A stretch of 64,000 bases of DNA from Parus major (taxonomy: Eukaryota > Chordata > Aves > Passeriformes > Paridae): contig NC_031770.1 of the NCBI RefSeq assembly GCF_001522545.3, positions 34,845,866 to 34,909,865 on the forward strand. Direction: 5' to 3'. Every line of letters begins with the position of its first letter. Position 1 is the first letter of the stretch. Position numbers and translations under genes: made by a program. Under the pieces are notes generated by a model. That model had not been told where the DNA came from and made no database searches. It saw only the letters and a list, made by a program, of their open reading frames with translations. Positions 49,001 to 62,470 of the stretch are shown in pieces.

Positions 49001-52000
49001 TTGATGGTTTTTGTTTAGAGAGAGAACTGGAAATCCGTGACAGAAAATATCTTGTGTAACTCATCAGCCTTGGGTTGTGTTAGACCTTGTTTTGAAATAT
49101 GTGAAACACTGTGCGATATCTGCCGGTGAGATTGGGTGACACTCAAAAAGAGGCTTGGCTTTAAAACAGTTTTGTCCTGGTGTGTAGGGTTGTACTGAGG
49201 CTGTATGAGTGCAGTGAGCTTCATTTAGAAATTATTGCGATGATAATGATGAACCTTTTAGCCTTCCTGAAACAAGATGCAGAGAAGACTGACAATGCTT
49301 GTTTGAATGTCCAGATTGTGGCTGTGGTTCAAATGAATTTTCTGCTGACTTCTGCGTGAAGAAATTTTATTTCATCCTTGCAGTTCTTTTTTCATTTCAC
49401 GGTGGATGTAATCGCTAACTGGGATGCAAATGTTTTAATTCTCCAGTGTAGCTTGATGTGGGATATTCTTTTTCTGTTTATTTACGAGGGTGTGTCTGGG
49501 GAGTGATGAATTGGTCTGGTGTGTCTTGTGCCACTTAGGGACCTCCGTGACGTTGGGCTGTTGGTTTCAGAGGGCTTCTGTGACTCTGCCTGGCCAAGGA
49601 CCTAGGCAGTAAGGTTCTCTAGAGATGTCACACTGTGTTAAGTGAATTAGATTTGGACTGTGCAGCCAGTGGCTCTTACCAGCTCCAGCATGATCCTTTT
49701 TAGCAGGTGGATTAAGTCTATCAGCTCTGCAGTCCCTGGCTTCCATCAGTCTTGAGCCTGTGGATTCGTTGGCACTGGAAAAGGTAAGTCCCGTAAAAGG
49801 GAATTTTCTTTGGAATAAAACCACCCCATCAAACCCAGCATCACTTCCAGTTAGTTTTTGAAGAGGCAATTTTAAGAGTTAGTGCTGTGTATTTAGTCCT
49901 TTATTACTAATGCTGCACATGCCAAATTACCATAGCTCCGAGCATAGCTCTCATGTTTCTCAGTGTGACTTCTTGAATCTGACAAAATTTTGCTGGATCC
50001 AAGGGGATCACAGAGTGCTCAAGAGTAGTTCTGTGTCTCTTCCTTGTGTGGTCCTGTTTGGACAGGGTGGGAGACAAGTTACAGACTGCAGTTTCTGACC
50101 AAGCATCTGCAGAAGCTACCAAAGGATGCTCTCGTTCATCTCGCTCTGCAGTAGTGGGGCTGCAGCTGATCCGAAGAACTGTGCAGGAACAAGTGAGCTG
50201 AGCAAGAGCCATGCCTTCCAAATGATTTCAGGCACTCTTCTTGTGTGTGTGTGAAGGTGCTGACCTTCTTTCCAGAAGATTATGGTAGAATTATCTTCTT
50301 TCCAAGTGCAGTGAATGGTCATTTAAGACTTGGCAAAAGGAATGTTAAGTGTGCAGATGTTTGATCTGTGGAAAACATTAAGTATCTCTCAGGCCATGTA
50401 GCTTTCTCTCTCTTGTTTAGCATTACATCAGTGGATTGGGGTTTTTAATGTCCAAAAATAATGACGTGATTGAGACTTCCACTGTCTGTCGCATAAGAGA
50501 ATATCTAGATATTTACAGTTTTTACCGTTCCACAGTGAACATTGTGGAAGTAGCGATGACCATTGTCTGAGTCAACTCACCTGCCCCCACTGCAGGTCTT
50601 GACCACATAAAAATTCAAATACATTTAAGTTTTTGATTCTAAATCTATAGAGCTTTAAATGGCAGTTAAACAGAGGAAAGAGCATTAAGAAAATAGTAAT
50701 GGAACAAGAATTTAAAAACTGGGGAAGAGTGATAAATGTTAAAAATGGTTCCTGACTCGCTTTCTAGCCAATAATGAGTTTTTCAGTTTCTGGTCCATTT
50801 GAGGCATCTCTGTAGAGGATACTGAATCTGTCTTGCCATATTTCCATCTTTTTTGCTTGGAAAACAGGTGCTGAATCATGAGCGAGTGTTCACTGAAATT
50901 ATAGTACTAGGGCACTGTAGTTTTACTGCTGAAGCTTCTGATGCTGCAAATATGAATTGTAATCCCTGTTGTAGGTAGCTTGACATGGGAACTTCTTGTT
51001 AAGTCAACAAACATGATGGTAACTGACTCCTACTTTTGTCATTCATTTTGCTCTTACAGTTTTCTAACTGTAGTCACTTTTCTTTTCACTTGCTAACATT
51101 TGTGTTGACTTTTTCTTAGCTAGTTGAGGGAACTTTATATTCTTACATTTCACTTTATTTACCTCTAGGATTAATATTTTAGGGAGAACTTCATTGTTCC
51201 TGATAGTAAAATCCTTTCTCTTCTAGGCAAGACATCCTCCTTCATTCTGTGCTGTATTCCCCAGAAACTATGAAATGTTCCCACTTCAATATTGTGCTAA
51301 AATTAAAAATATTATGCTAAAGTTGCTTCTTGATAATTGGATGTGGAAGTACAGGATAAGTTTTTATCACTGTATAATACTTCCATGGTCAAGGGAAAAA
51401 AATCTTCAGTATGTTTTTAGATGTTAGTAATGAAAATTTTAAAAATTATATTTTACTAAAAAGAAACCCAAAACAATAAAAAAGATCCTGAAACATCCCA
51501 AAATGGGAAAAAAACCCAAAAAAACAGTAGTTGGACACGGTAGGAGAAGCAACAACCACTATCTTTTCCTTTTAGTGTTTTCCCTATTGGAAGAGATGGA
51601 ATCTAAACTGCATTAATTTTCAGTCTTTTGCTCTCAAATACTCATGTTTAGATTCTCTAGTATTATGCAGCTTGCCTGTGTGCCAGTTAGATTTGATTAA
51701 AAAAAAGTCAGCTTCTTTTTTCTTCTTAAACTTCCAAGCTATATAAGAAGCAAGTTACTTTTCCTAGGTCAGGAGACATAAAACAAATATCAAGTGCTTG
51801 GAGAGCACTTCCTAACACTTCCTAACATTCAAGTGTGGTGGAAGTTTCTTTAGTTTCCTTCTTCAGCTCATACACAGCCTCATTCTCATGCTTCCACAGC
51901 ATGCTTGTCCTTTTAACATGAAGAGGAGAAACATAAATGCAGGTACTCAATATTGACTCCTGGCTAGCTATTTTTAATTCTTGTGTGAAGCATTTCTTCC

Positions 52001-55000
52001 TTAAAATTTATTTATTTTTTTATTTTGGAAATAACTTTATGAATAATTGTAACAGACTGCAGAGTCCTTTAGCTTTTCTAATCACTTTTGGAATATAAAA
52101 TATTTAATGTGAATATTAAATAAATATCAATTTTTCTCTCTTTGGTGGTTTCCCTCTTCCCTTCCTCCCCACTTTGTGGACAAACTTTTGCCAGTTGTAG
52201 TCTTCACCTGTAGTATTTCCACAACTGTTGGAATTCTTTTTACTCTGACATGTTTATACAGACGTAATTATTTTTGTAATTCCACATTCATAACATTCCT
52301 ATTACAATATGCTCCCATTAGTTCTCAGTTCCCACTATTGATGCTGTTTTATTTAATATTGGGAGTTTCCTAATTGTTTTCTGTTATAACACACCTATGA
52401 TTTTATTCACTGAAAAGAAATGTATTGGATTTATGTATTTGTATATATAATGTATATGATTTCAGATTATCTGTTCTTATATTCTTGTTAACTGTTATAT
52501 TGCTGACTGAATTCTAAAATTTGAATTTTAAAAAGTATCTTTTAAATAGTATCTAAAGTCTCACTTAAAAAGGTTAAAAAACAAAAGCACTGTCTGTCCC
52601 TTTAAGATTTGGAGAGCAACACCAGAAGATTTTTGGAGTAATACACTATTGTACTCAGCCTCATTCCTGTCTCTGCATTGCCTGCCTGTTGCCTTTTACT
52701 TTCAAAGCTGGTGGTACAGGTAAACACTTCAAAGATTGAGGAAGAGGATGCACTTGAGCTCCCTTCAAAGCACTTTAGAGAGGAAGTACAACTGACTCAT
52801 CAATGAAATTGTCTATACAGCAAATGCTGGTAAGTGTACTAAATGAACTGGAAAAAAATTGTCTATGGTCTTTTAATTTTAGCAGTCCTGTAATAGGACT
52901 TCTGTTTAGATGAAATGTATGTTTGCTTTTCAAGTTGAATGATGCTAAGTTAATCATTCTGTCTTTAATACATTTCTTCTCTCATCTTGGATCTAGAGTT
53001 GTCCATTTGTTTCAGGCAATACAAGAAGTTACTTTCTCTGACCTGCTACCTGTCTTGACTGGCTTTCTTCCTTACAGTATATTCTCCTGTTCCTTTCACA
53101 GGAAGAATATTTCTCAGCAGCATCTCTACTTACCCACATAATTAAAGCAGTATTTTTTTTTTGTGGAGGGGGGAATTGCTTCCTGCAGTATCCATGGGAG
53201 TATGTATGAAAGTCTTAGATCTGCACTTAAGTCTTGCTACTTACTTGCTAACTGTGTTAAATGTTTGTTATACTCAAACCATTTTGAATCCTTCTATAAT
53301 CAGATTTACTTTGTCTCTCTAAGATATGAGGGATACATGATCTGATAATAGGTGAATGTCAACTGATTTAATTGTAACTGCTCTTGCCCACATGCTTAGC
53401 TTACTGCAAGTGCAAACTCAAGTTCCTAGATTTAGTTGGAATTTGCATTTGGGATAGAGTGAGCACCCTGTCATTTTTTGTCACCAATTAGCTGATAAGT
53501 GCTAATGTTTTAAGACAAGGTAATAGTAACGTGGTTTATATAGCATAATTTGAATTCTTGATATCACTGGAAGTGGAAATTTAAAATTTGACCATCATTA
53601 TGCATCCTTAATTTCTATTCTCATTGTGTTTGCTTTATACATTAGTGCTGCTCTACATTAAACTTTCGTTTTGTTTCATAAGCCCAAGACAGCCCTTCAG
53701 TAATAAAATAGATTTTTGTATTTTCTTTTAGAGAAACTTTCATTGTGATAATTTCCTGGAGAAATTTACACAGGCATTTTCAGATGCTTTGGGTTTTGTT
53801 TGCTCTGAATTGATCCTCCCTACCCTTCTTACCCCTAGTACCCCCAAAGTTCCAAATACTCTTTTCCATTAGTTAATTCTGTCATCTCCAGACACCTTCA
53901 GATGCATAGTTCTGAGCAGCTTCAGGTGCTAGATGTTTGTTATTAACTGAAAAATTGTATCGAAGTTATGCTTAGACCTGTAATGATTTTATCCCAGTGA
54001 GACCTAGAACTTTTGTGCACTTTCATTTTTTCTTTCCTTTTTTGGGGGGAGCTGCATGTAGCAGGTTCCCATCAGTATAGGCTGGAATCCTTGTTCCCCT
54101 TCATTGTTTCAAACATATATCTTAATGGCTTAAGAGACTGTGTTTTAAGCAAATCTTTGCCTGATTATCTTAAAAACTTTACTTGTGTTAACAAAAGCAA
54201 AAATGCTTTCTGAAATACTAGCTGTCCTCTCTGCTGTACAGCTGTTGCAAACTCTCACAACAGCATTTTGCTTTTCTGGTGCTATCATTCCTAGTAAAGC
54301 TTTTCCATATTATAATTACTGATGTAGTTAATAGTGAACTTTGAGAAGCACACAGGCTTTCTGTGACAATTTCTTTATTAAACATTCATAGAAACATCTG
54401 TTAACTCCAGTAACGACTGAAGTAAGTGCCATGTATCCAGGTAGTATTTTTGAGCTTAAGGCTCTAAGGGCCTCCCATCACTCCAATTTTATTGATGAGA
54501 CAGAAGAATACAAGGGACAGAAAATGTAAAGCCATGTATTTGAATACTGAGAGACAGATGCTACTTCACAAAAGTTCTCTTACAAACTGCTTTTGTCCTG
54601 AAATGCCTTTCTTCAAGATGTGATGGCAGACAAGCGTCAGTGTTTTTGTTAACCTGCAAAGGGACTGGAAACTGAAACGTGATAAAGGAGGAAATGCAGT
54701 GATGCCTATTGATGGGAACTAAAGGAAAACAGGCAGTGGTGTGACCAAGAATTAGATGATTTAGATATAAAAACAGAAGAGAGAAATTAAATAGATGGTA
54801 AAGTTGGCAGCTTAAGGTCTGTGTGACCTAAGTCACGCAGTATCAAAGAAGTGAGTATGAAAGAAGAAAGGCAGAGGTGTGATGGTAGCTGGTGTGGTGC
54901 ACGGGAAGGTCTAGCAATGGAAGTAACAAAAGAAGTAACATAACTGAAAAAGATAACAGGGTGTGTGTAAGTTATGTGCAGTTTTGAGAAGAGGGAAAGG

Positions 55001-56123
55001 GAGAATATGAAGAAGGCAATAATTAAATAAAAGCCTAGCTCTGTAGCTAGGTGAGGGAGGGTAAGAGTCTTGAGAAGGCTGCAAGATGCTTGAGCTGCTT
55101 TGAGAGTGGTTGAGAAGAATGCCTGTCACTGCAAATGGAAGTGTCACTCTTAAGCAAAATTGTCTTACTGGGTGATAAATCACTGACAGGGAAAAGTACA
55201 GAAGATACAACTGATCAAAGTGAAGAGTATTAATTCTCTGGGGCAGAAAGGTCAGCTATGGATTTGGAATTTAAGGGCTCTCTTTGCTTTTGATTTTGAC
55301 AGAAACATGACAACTAACAGAAGTGATACTCCCATTCTGTAAAGTCATTGTAGTGTTAAATACCTGTTGAAGAGCTTTTGGCAGCCTGGTGGTTATCAAA
55401 TGTGTTCAGAGAGCATTTGATAAGATAGATACTGAGTAGTGGCAAGGTCCAGCCTGTCAGGGTGAAGAACTGCAGTATTGCCCACCAAGCTTGTTTTTTT
55501 TTAGGTCAATGGATTGGTGTGAAGAAATGTTCCTTCTGTCATTGTAATTAATTTTATATTGATGGGCAGTGGGTGAGTGGGAGTAGCACTTAAAGCAATG
55601 TTAGAAACATTGGTTAGGTGTTTGAAGGTGATTTGAGCACTTCTCTGTAGAGTACCTATTGGGTCAAGATTTTTGATCGCATAGTGTGGGTTAAATCTTC
55701 TGTGCCCTGGGGTAATGCTGATCTTCATGCCTAAAGAGACATGTTTTACTAAGCTTTAATGTTTTGGAGGTATTCGCTTCTGACTTCAAACTGGGAGTCT
55801 TTAGTTCCTCTTCAGTTATCCGGGCTAATTTCATATGCAAAGGTTCTTCATTTTCATAGGGGTGTTGTGTGTGTTTGAATGGCAGGAAGATTGGGCACAC
55901 TTCTGTGTTCCTTTTGTTCTTACTCAAGCTTAATGCTTGTTTTGTTCCCCATTTAATATAACTCTTTACTTTCCTTTGCCATGGTTTTTCTGCTTGTATT
56001 TTGCTGGTAAAGATTTTATCATAAATTTGACTGAGTGTTTTTTTTAAGCACTGTCTGAAAAATAGAGGCCCAAATAAAAATATCCATCTCTTTTTCTGGA
56101 GAAATTAAACTATAACCTTTTCA

Positions 56124-56950
56124 TAGAATCAGAGATTCACCAAATGGTTTGGGTTGGAAAGGACCTTAAAGATCGATTCCAATTCCCTGCTCTAAGCAGG
56201 AACGCCTTCCACCATCCAGCCTAGCACTGCACACTTCCAGGGATGGTACATCCACAACCTTCCTGGGCAGCCTGTTCAAATGCCTCATCACTCTTACTGT
56301 AAAGAGTTTCTTTCTAATATCTAATCTAAACCTACTCTCAATTTAAGGCCATCCCCCCCTTGTCCTGTCACAACATTCTCTTCTAATTTTTTCCTCTCTA
56401 TGATGTTTCTTGTAGACACCTTTCAGGTAGGCTGCACTTCGGTCACCCCAAAGCCTTCTCTTTTCCAGACTGAAATTCTCACCAAACCAAATTCTTACAG
56501 CCTTTCCTTTAGTATAGGTAGTCCATCCCTCTAATCATCTTTGTATCCCTCCTCTGGACTCAATCTGACAGGTCCATGCCCTTCCTGTGCTGTAGATCCC
56601 AGAGCTGGATGCAGTGTTCCAGGTGGGATCTCAGCAGAGCAGAGCAGCAGAATCCCTTCCTTGGCCCTGCTGCCCACAGTGCTTTGGATGCAGCCCAGGA
56701 CACGTTTGGCTCTCTGGGCTGGGAGCGCCCATGGATGGCTCATCTCCAGCCTCTCATCCACCAGCACCTCCAGATCCTTCTACCCAGGGCTGCTCTCCAT
56801 CTGTTCATTCCCAGCCTGTGTCGATACCAGGGCTGCCCCAACCCAGGTGCAGCAGCTTGCACTTGCCCTTAATGAACCACATGAGATTCCCATGGGCCTG
56901 CTACTCCAGCTAACATTTTGAGCTATCCCTGTGAGTATCCCTCCAGAAAT
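56124..56950 (-). mobile_element. CR1 LINE 3' portion, minus strand
   Basis: The left end carries the CR1 3' terminus in antisense: CATAGAATC, then ATGGTTTGGGTTGGAAAGG and ACCTTAAAGATC. Going right, the ORF2 tail and 3' region follow (GGCAGCCTGTTCAAATGCC, GGGCTGGGAGCGCCCATGG, CACTTGCCCTTAATGAACC), so the copy is 5'-truncated near 56,950. The preserved terminus makes it the best-kept CR1 end in this window. It lies antisense to CRIM1 in intron 2. Several 78-126 codon frames on both strands here are shadows. Confidence 0.9.
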
Positions 56951-59900
56951 ACTCCTTGGCAGTCTGAAAGGAGGAGACTCCATTCCTTTGACGTTTTCAC
57001 CTTGGTGCTGGGGCATTGTTTAAGCCATGCTTACCTTGAGTGAAGTGAGCTTGACAGGTATCTCAAGTCAGTAATTCTAACAGATGTAACATCATTGATG
57101 TGTTGTCTTTATTTGATACACAGGATGTTTACTGTGGTTTAATTTATTTTATCAAATAATGACAACTTTTCTCATTTACTGTTGTTTCTTGTTTCATCCC
57201 TCTTTCCTTGGTAGCTGTAGTTCTTGGATGCTCACAACTACACGTAGTATGATGGACAGAGCTAAAATAGAAAAAGTATTTTTTGAGGCTTTTGAGTTAT
57301 AGAGTGTTTTCTGAAAGTGGTAGTAAAATGTGACTGTCCTTGAAAACCTTATATAATTTGTGGAATCAGTGGGTTAATTTTGATTCTCACCTCCTAAAAG
57401 ATGGAATTTCAAAACCTTTATTTAGTGAAAGTTTCTTGTAAAGAAAGTTAACATCAAGGGAAGATGAACCTCAAATAGAAAGATGATCTCATTCTTGTTT
57501 TTTCTCATCATCTTATGCATCATCACGTCAACCTTTTGTCTGTAGCTAAGCTTTTTATACCTCTAAGTTCCATAAAGATTGAGTTTCAAATGTGATGATG
57601 CCAATAACTTTGGCAGCTGAGATGCCTGTCACTTTTACTTTAAAATAAAAGCCACCTTTTTTGATAAAATAGTTGCAATTCTTGTAAAAAGCATGTTAGA
57701 AGCATGAAATCTTATGACAACTTTGTCATGTGTCCTCATTTTAGACAGGTAAATTATCTTAAATTAGCTCACACAGTTCCTAAAAACAGTGTTTTGCACT
57801 AGTCAATACATTTTATATTCCTCCTCTTCAAAGACTTCTGAGAATTGATAATTTCCCCCCCTCTGTACAAAGATTAGATCAATTTTGCAGATACTTTCAT
57901 AAATTCCAACAAAAGGAATAGGTAAGTATAACATACTTGTCCAGGCCCTTTTTAAAAAGCTGTGTGTACACAATGCAATCGAGGAATTTACTGATACACA
58001 TGTACAGACAGAATAGTTTAGTATAGGAGTGATGCATATAATCTTTATGTGATCATTCTCTGCAGGTTGCATTACTAGAGAAGCATAAGTCCTTTCATAT
58101 CCTCTGTCCTCAAAGGACAGTAGCCAAAACACTGCAGACAGTTGGAGTTTTGTTGCTTAATAGCACATGGTCTTGCCACAGCAAAACCAGTAAGTGTCCA
58201 TCATAGCAGTAAGTTCTATTCCTGTGTAACTTGCTACACGCCATTAAGCTTCAACAGTTCCCCTAGTGTTTAGATTGCACAGGTTTGAATGCATGCCTCA
58301 GGTGTGCATTTGGCCTCTGGTAACTTTATCGCAATCTTTCTTTTCTCTCTGATTTCTTCAGCAGAGATTCCTATGTAAGAAATATGTGGCAGGGGAGAAA
58401 GAGGTATCAACAAGCCAATGCTTCTCTCTAGCCTCCTCATGCATCAAGCAACTACTTTCCCTTTTTCTTCTTCATTATGGGTTTGTGATGAGTTTTTTTC
58501 TGGATTTTCACATGCAGTTTAGATATCCATAATATGGAGATGTGGCTGAGATAGAAGTGCGCAGGCTGGTACTTCCCTGATGACCTTGATTGACAATTCT
58601 TTTGCTTCCTGGTAGGTGGGAGCCGTAACTCTTAGTATAAGGACTCTGTTGTAGGCTGGAGGAAGAGGAAGACTGCAATAAAGAGGATAACTGGTGAGTA
58701 ACACTTATCCCTCTCCCATAAAAGTCCTCACAATTTATGGAAATTGTTCTGGAAAAAAATGTTTGATTCTGGATGAAAAAGGCCCATTCTTGAGGCTTCC
58801 CAGAAAATGTTCTATATTACGTAGTGACGTATCTTAAACTCTCAGAACATCAGAGTAGCTAAGAATAGTTGTTTCAAGTTTTGAGGGTGCAAAGGGCAGT
58901 CTCAATATGAAAGGCTTCCGAGTAGCAGGTATTTCCAATGTATTTCTGGATTAAAACTGCTCAAATACAATGTTAGGAAGTGTATTAATTTTTGTTGCAG
59001 GTGAACTTTATATTCTTATCTGTCATATAAAAGAGCATGGTTTCCCTGCAAAAGGAATATAGGCATTTCAAAGCTATGTCTGCTCTTTATCTGTACAGCA
59101 TTTTGATGTTGTAGGCAAACGTATGTTCATTAATTGAATTGCCTCTCATATGTGTTTGGAATTATGTGTTTTATTCTAGTACTCTTAAAATCTTTAAGAT
59201 TTCTAGGTGATAGTAAAATAGGCTTGAGGGTGGACTACTTGGTGTTTGGATATTGGCATCAGTAAATCCCAGTAAGATGGCAGATGTAACCAGAGGAAAA
59301 GTGTAAAAATGACAGCTGTCAATTTTCCTTCTGTACTTCTGCAAAATAAGTGGAGACACTTAAACCAGTATGGTTGCCATTAGTGTAGCCTTGAAAAGCA
59401 GGTGACTTCCCAGTGCTTTGTGTTGAAAATGATTCTCAACTTCTTGATGCTGTCTGATGGAAATTACTAGTTTTATATATAGCATCAACATTGCAGGTCT
59501 TTTTTGATATTGATTTTCAGTGTAAAGTGCATGAGCATGGTTACTGTGCCACAGCCAGCACTGAAAATTACTGGAGAGATTTCAGGAATTGTTCTGATTG
59601 CCCTTGGCCACCTGATAAGTTTCATTAGGTATTAGAAGACAATGATAGCACATGGTAAAAAAAAAATTTGGTCACAGTAAACAAAGAAAGTTTACAGTTC
59701 TTTGCAGGTAAATTTTGCTGTATTTTTACAAGTGTAATCACAAAAACAGGTTGTGGAACGCTCATTCATCAAACAGTAGTTGCCACCCTTCTGAGTGGGC
59801 AATGAGATGGGGTAAATTTGTGTTTTCAGAATGTAAGTCTCTAGAAAGCCTTGAGAAGGTTTGGTAAGGTAGTTAAGGTAGATAAAGAAATCTGCTTAGG

Positions 59901-60386
59901 CAAGTAATTTATGTTGCTTGCTGAAATCTTCATGGTGATAAAAAACAAGCTGTGGGCAAAGCAGGAGGACAGATGTGTTACAAATGAGTATCACATGAAT
60001 TTGCCTTAGGATCTTGAGTATGCAAAGATAAATGGTCCCTTTCTATGGGACAGAATAAAACATTGTTATGAATTAAAATTACTGTCCCTTGCATCTTTCA
60101 ACAGTACTTTAACAAGAATGGGAAGCATTGGAGAGACACACTAGGTTTGTTACTGGGCTTTTTGTTAAATATGTAAACATAAACAAATCCTGAAGTCTTT
60201 ACAAATGTCAAACTTTTGCTTGACCTCCAATTACATGGAAGCATTGCCTTCAAAGAGTTTTACTTTTAAAAAAATCAGTTGATGATTCATAATTTAATAC
60301 TTCCCTTGGTTTTGTTGTCATCAACTTTGCAAACTAGAGTTATTTTTGGCAACATTATCTTGCTGTCATAGATTTCTACCCTTCAT

Positions 60387-60446
60387 GCCTTGAAAGCATA
60401 TTAGTGCCTTAAAATCATATTAGCGCCTTAAAACCATATTAGTGCT
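60387..60446 (+). repeat. 19-bp minisatellite, three copies
   Basis: Three tandem copies of GCCTTaAAAnCATATTAGt at 60,387-60,405, 60,406-60,424 and 60,425-60,443, followed by the start of a fourth. Copies differ at two to three positions. Confidence 0.9.
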
Positions 60447-61607
60447 TGATCAGACTTTCTTAACTTCAGCTAGTCTGGTAGCTCAGCAAGTATAGAAAGA
60501 CAGAATACATGAAGTTTTCTGTAAGTGTGGCAGGGTTCCTCCTAAGCCCTTTAAAACAGATATTCTTTCTGCTTCAATTTCTTAATCTGAGAAACTGCTA
60601 TGTATCTCTGTGAGCTTAATAAAATTAGAGGGTGCTTGTGTATTTTAGTATCTCTAAACCAAGGCAGTTGAGGCTAAAGGGCTAGGCTTGCTGTGCTCAG
60701 AAGATAAATGGAGTTATCCCACAGTTGATTTTAGTGGACAGTTATATTTTACTGAGGTTATTGGAGCTGAAAAGAAAATAGTGAATTAGTACTGAGAACT
60801 TACTGGCATCTTCTTGGATCTATTAAAAGTCGTAAGTATTTAACTTTTACCCTCTTCCAGATGTCTTGAAGGAAAAATACTTTGGCTACACATGTCAAAT
60901 AAAAGGTGTATTAAAGGGTTGGCACATATGTCTTTAGCCCTTAGTTTGCTGTAAATTACACAGTGACCCTTCCACGAACAGTTTGTCTCTTGCACTGATG
61001 CTACTGGGAGAATGTCCATTAGGAGATCTGGCTGTAAACAGCATTGATTTCTGCTTTGTTATATCTAGTTACTACCCATGCCATTTTACTGCTTCTGATT
61101 GGGAGCAAAGGGCTTGATAGTCAGCTGCAAGGAGAAGCAAACAGATTCAATGCAAGACAGGTCCTTTTTTTTTACTTTCTCACTTTTCTTAGAAAACATG
61201 AGAAGTCTGTCCAATTGCTTTCTTCCCTCTTCTTACTCCTCTGAGTTGTTCAGAAAATTGTAGTGGTAACATTCTTGCAGGTTTCTGTGCAGCTTTTATT
61301 TCCCATTCCACTTGTTCCCATACAACTTGGAAAAGTGGCATTTCCCCACTCTGGCAACAGCTGATTTTCCTTCTCAAAGGAATTATATGGATATAATGAA
61401 TAACTTCTACTTATGTGTGAAATTCCCATATGGAGATGATCAAAAGACATTAACTACAAAATAGTGTATGATGTGATGTGGAAGTGCCATAGTTGCTGGT
61501 ACTCCATTGCATGCACAGGGAACCATTAGCAATCTGACTAACAATTGATAGCTTATAGGTGATTATAGCTAATGGCGGTTGTTATAGATTATGCATGGAC
61601 CTTAAAG

Positions 61608-61621
61608 GAAAAAAAAAAAAA
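61608..61621 (+). repeat. A-rich homopolymer
   Basis: Run of about 14 A residues in intron 2; a second A-rich stretch lies at 61,820-61,840. Neither follows a recognised retroposon. Confidence 0.7.
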
Positions 61622-62374
61622 ATACTCCAAGACCAGAAATTGTTTCAAATATTTATCCTAGTTAGAGTAAGGGAGAAAAGACAACTAGAAAGAAAATTAG
61701 TTAGGAAAAACTTGTCTTTTTAAATCTTAAAAATCTTGACTCAAAGATGAACGGTTTTTCAGAAAGCAGTAGAAAATGATTGGTGAGTAATATGGAATAA
61801 GAAATACTGCAGTATGATATAAAAAAAGAAAAAAAAAAACCACAAGAAAACAACCCTGAAGTCTTAAGTGATGAAGCATGCAGCCAACTTCCTTAGAAAG
61901 AGGAAATGCCCACTGTAACCTAGTACATTGGGCTGAAATGGTGTTTGTTCAAGAAAAATCTCACACACAACCCAGAAGATTGTTTAGAGCCAAGAAGTAA
62001 ATGTAACTGAAGTAACATTTAGAAAGTGTGATGTTTGCAGGCTGCTTTCCACTCAGACAGATTTGGTGTTTGACCACACTTCCGTGAAGCACGTTTTCCA
62101 TGTGTTGAACTGGAGTGGTGCTTGCTGCAATTTGTGACTCTGTTGTACTTCCCTACTGGGCATCCTGCTGAAGAGTGGTGTGCTGCTTTCTTTGTAGCTG
62201 CAGTCAGGCACTTTGAGCCAGCAGTTAGAGCACTGCCAGGAAGGGGTCACCTGCTGTCATCAGGGCTGCAGTCACCGTGCTTTGAGGCTGGCAGTCTACC
62301 CTGTTATTCACTCACCTTGCATTCCACCTGTCCAGTCAATTTCTCCCTTTGGTTGCAGAGGTATTACAGGGGAC

Positions 62375-62470
62375 CCGTGTTCAAAGCTTCATTAAAGTCA
62401 AGGTAAATGACATCCACTGCTTTCCCCTCATCCACCAAACCAGTCTTTTTGTTGTAGACAGTGATGAGGT
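62375..62470 (-). mobile_element. CR1 reverse transcriptase fragment, minus strand
   Basis: The minus strand reads GLVDEGKAVDVIYLDFNEAF, the CR1 reverse transcriptase block around catalytic motif A, flanked by sequence that no longer aligns by eye. This is internal LINE sequence, so both ends have been lost by truncation or decay. The flanks from about 62,120 to 62,370 may belong to the same insertion but are not clearly recognisable. Confidence 0.75.

Noticed and set aside
54430..54860. Possible MIR-like words (for example 'gatgaga' and 'cctaagtcacgcag')
   Set aside because: Similarity is limited to short stretches in the wrong spacing; not enough to call a SINE.
55501..55927. Two adjacent minus-strand frames of 75 and 78 codons
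   Set aside because: They overlap in different frames and have no recognised motif or repeat similarity; probably random openness in intron 2.
56541..56921. Plus-strand frames of 98-126 codons
   Set aside because: They are antisense shadows of the minus-strand CR1 element at 56,124-56,950.
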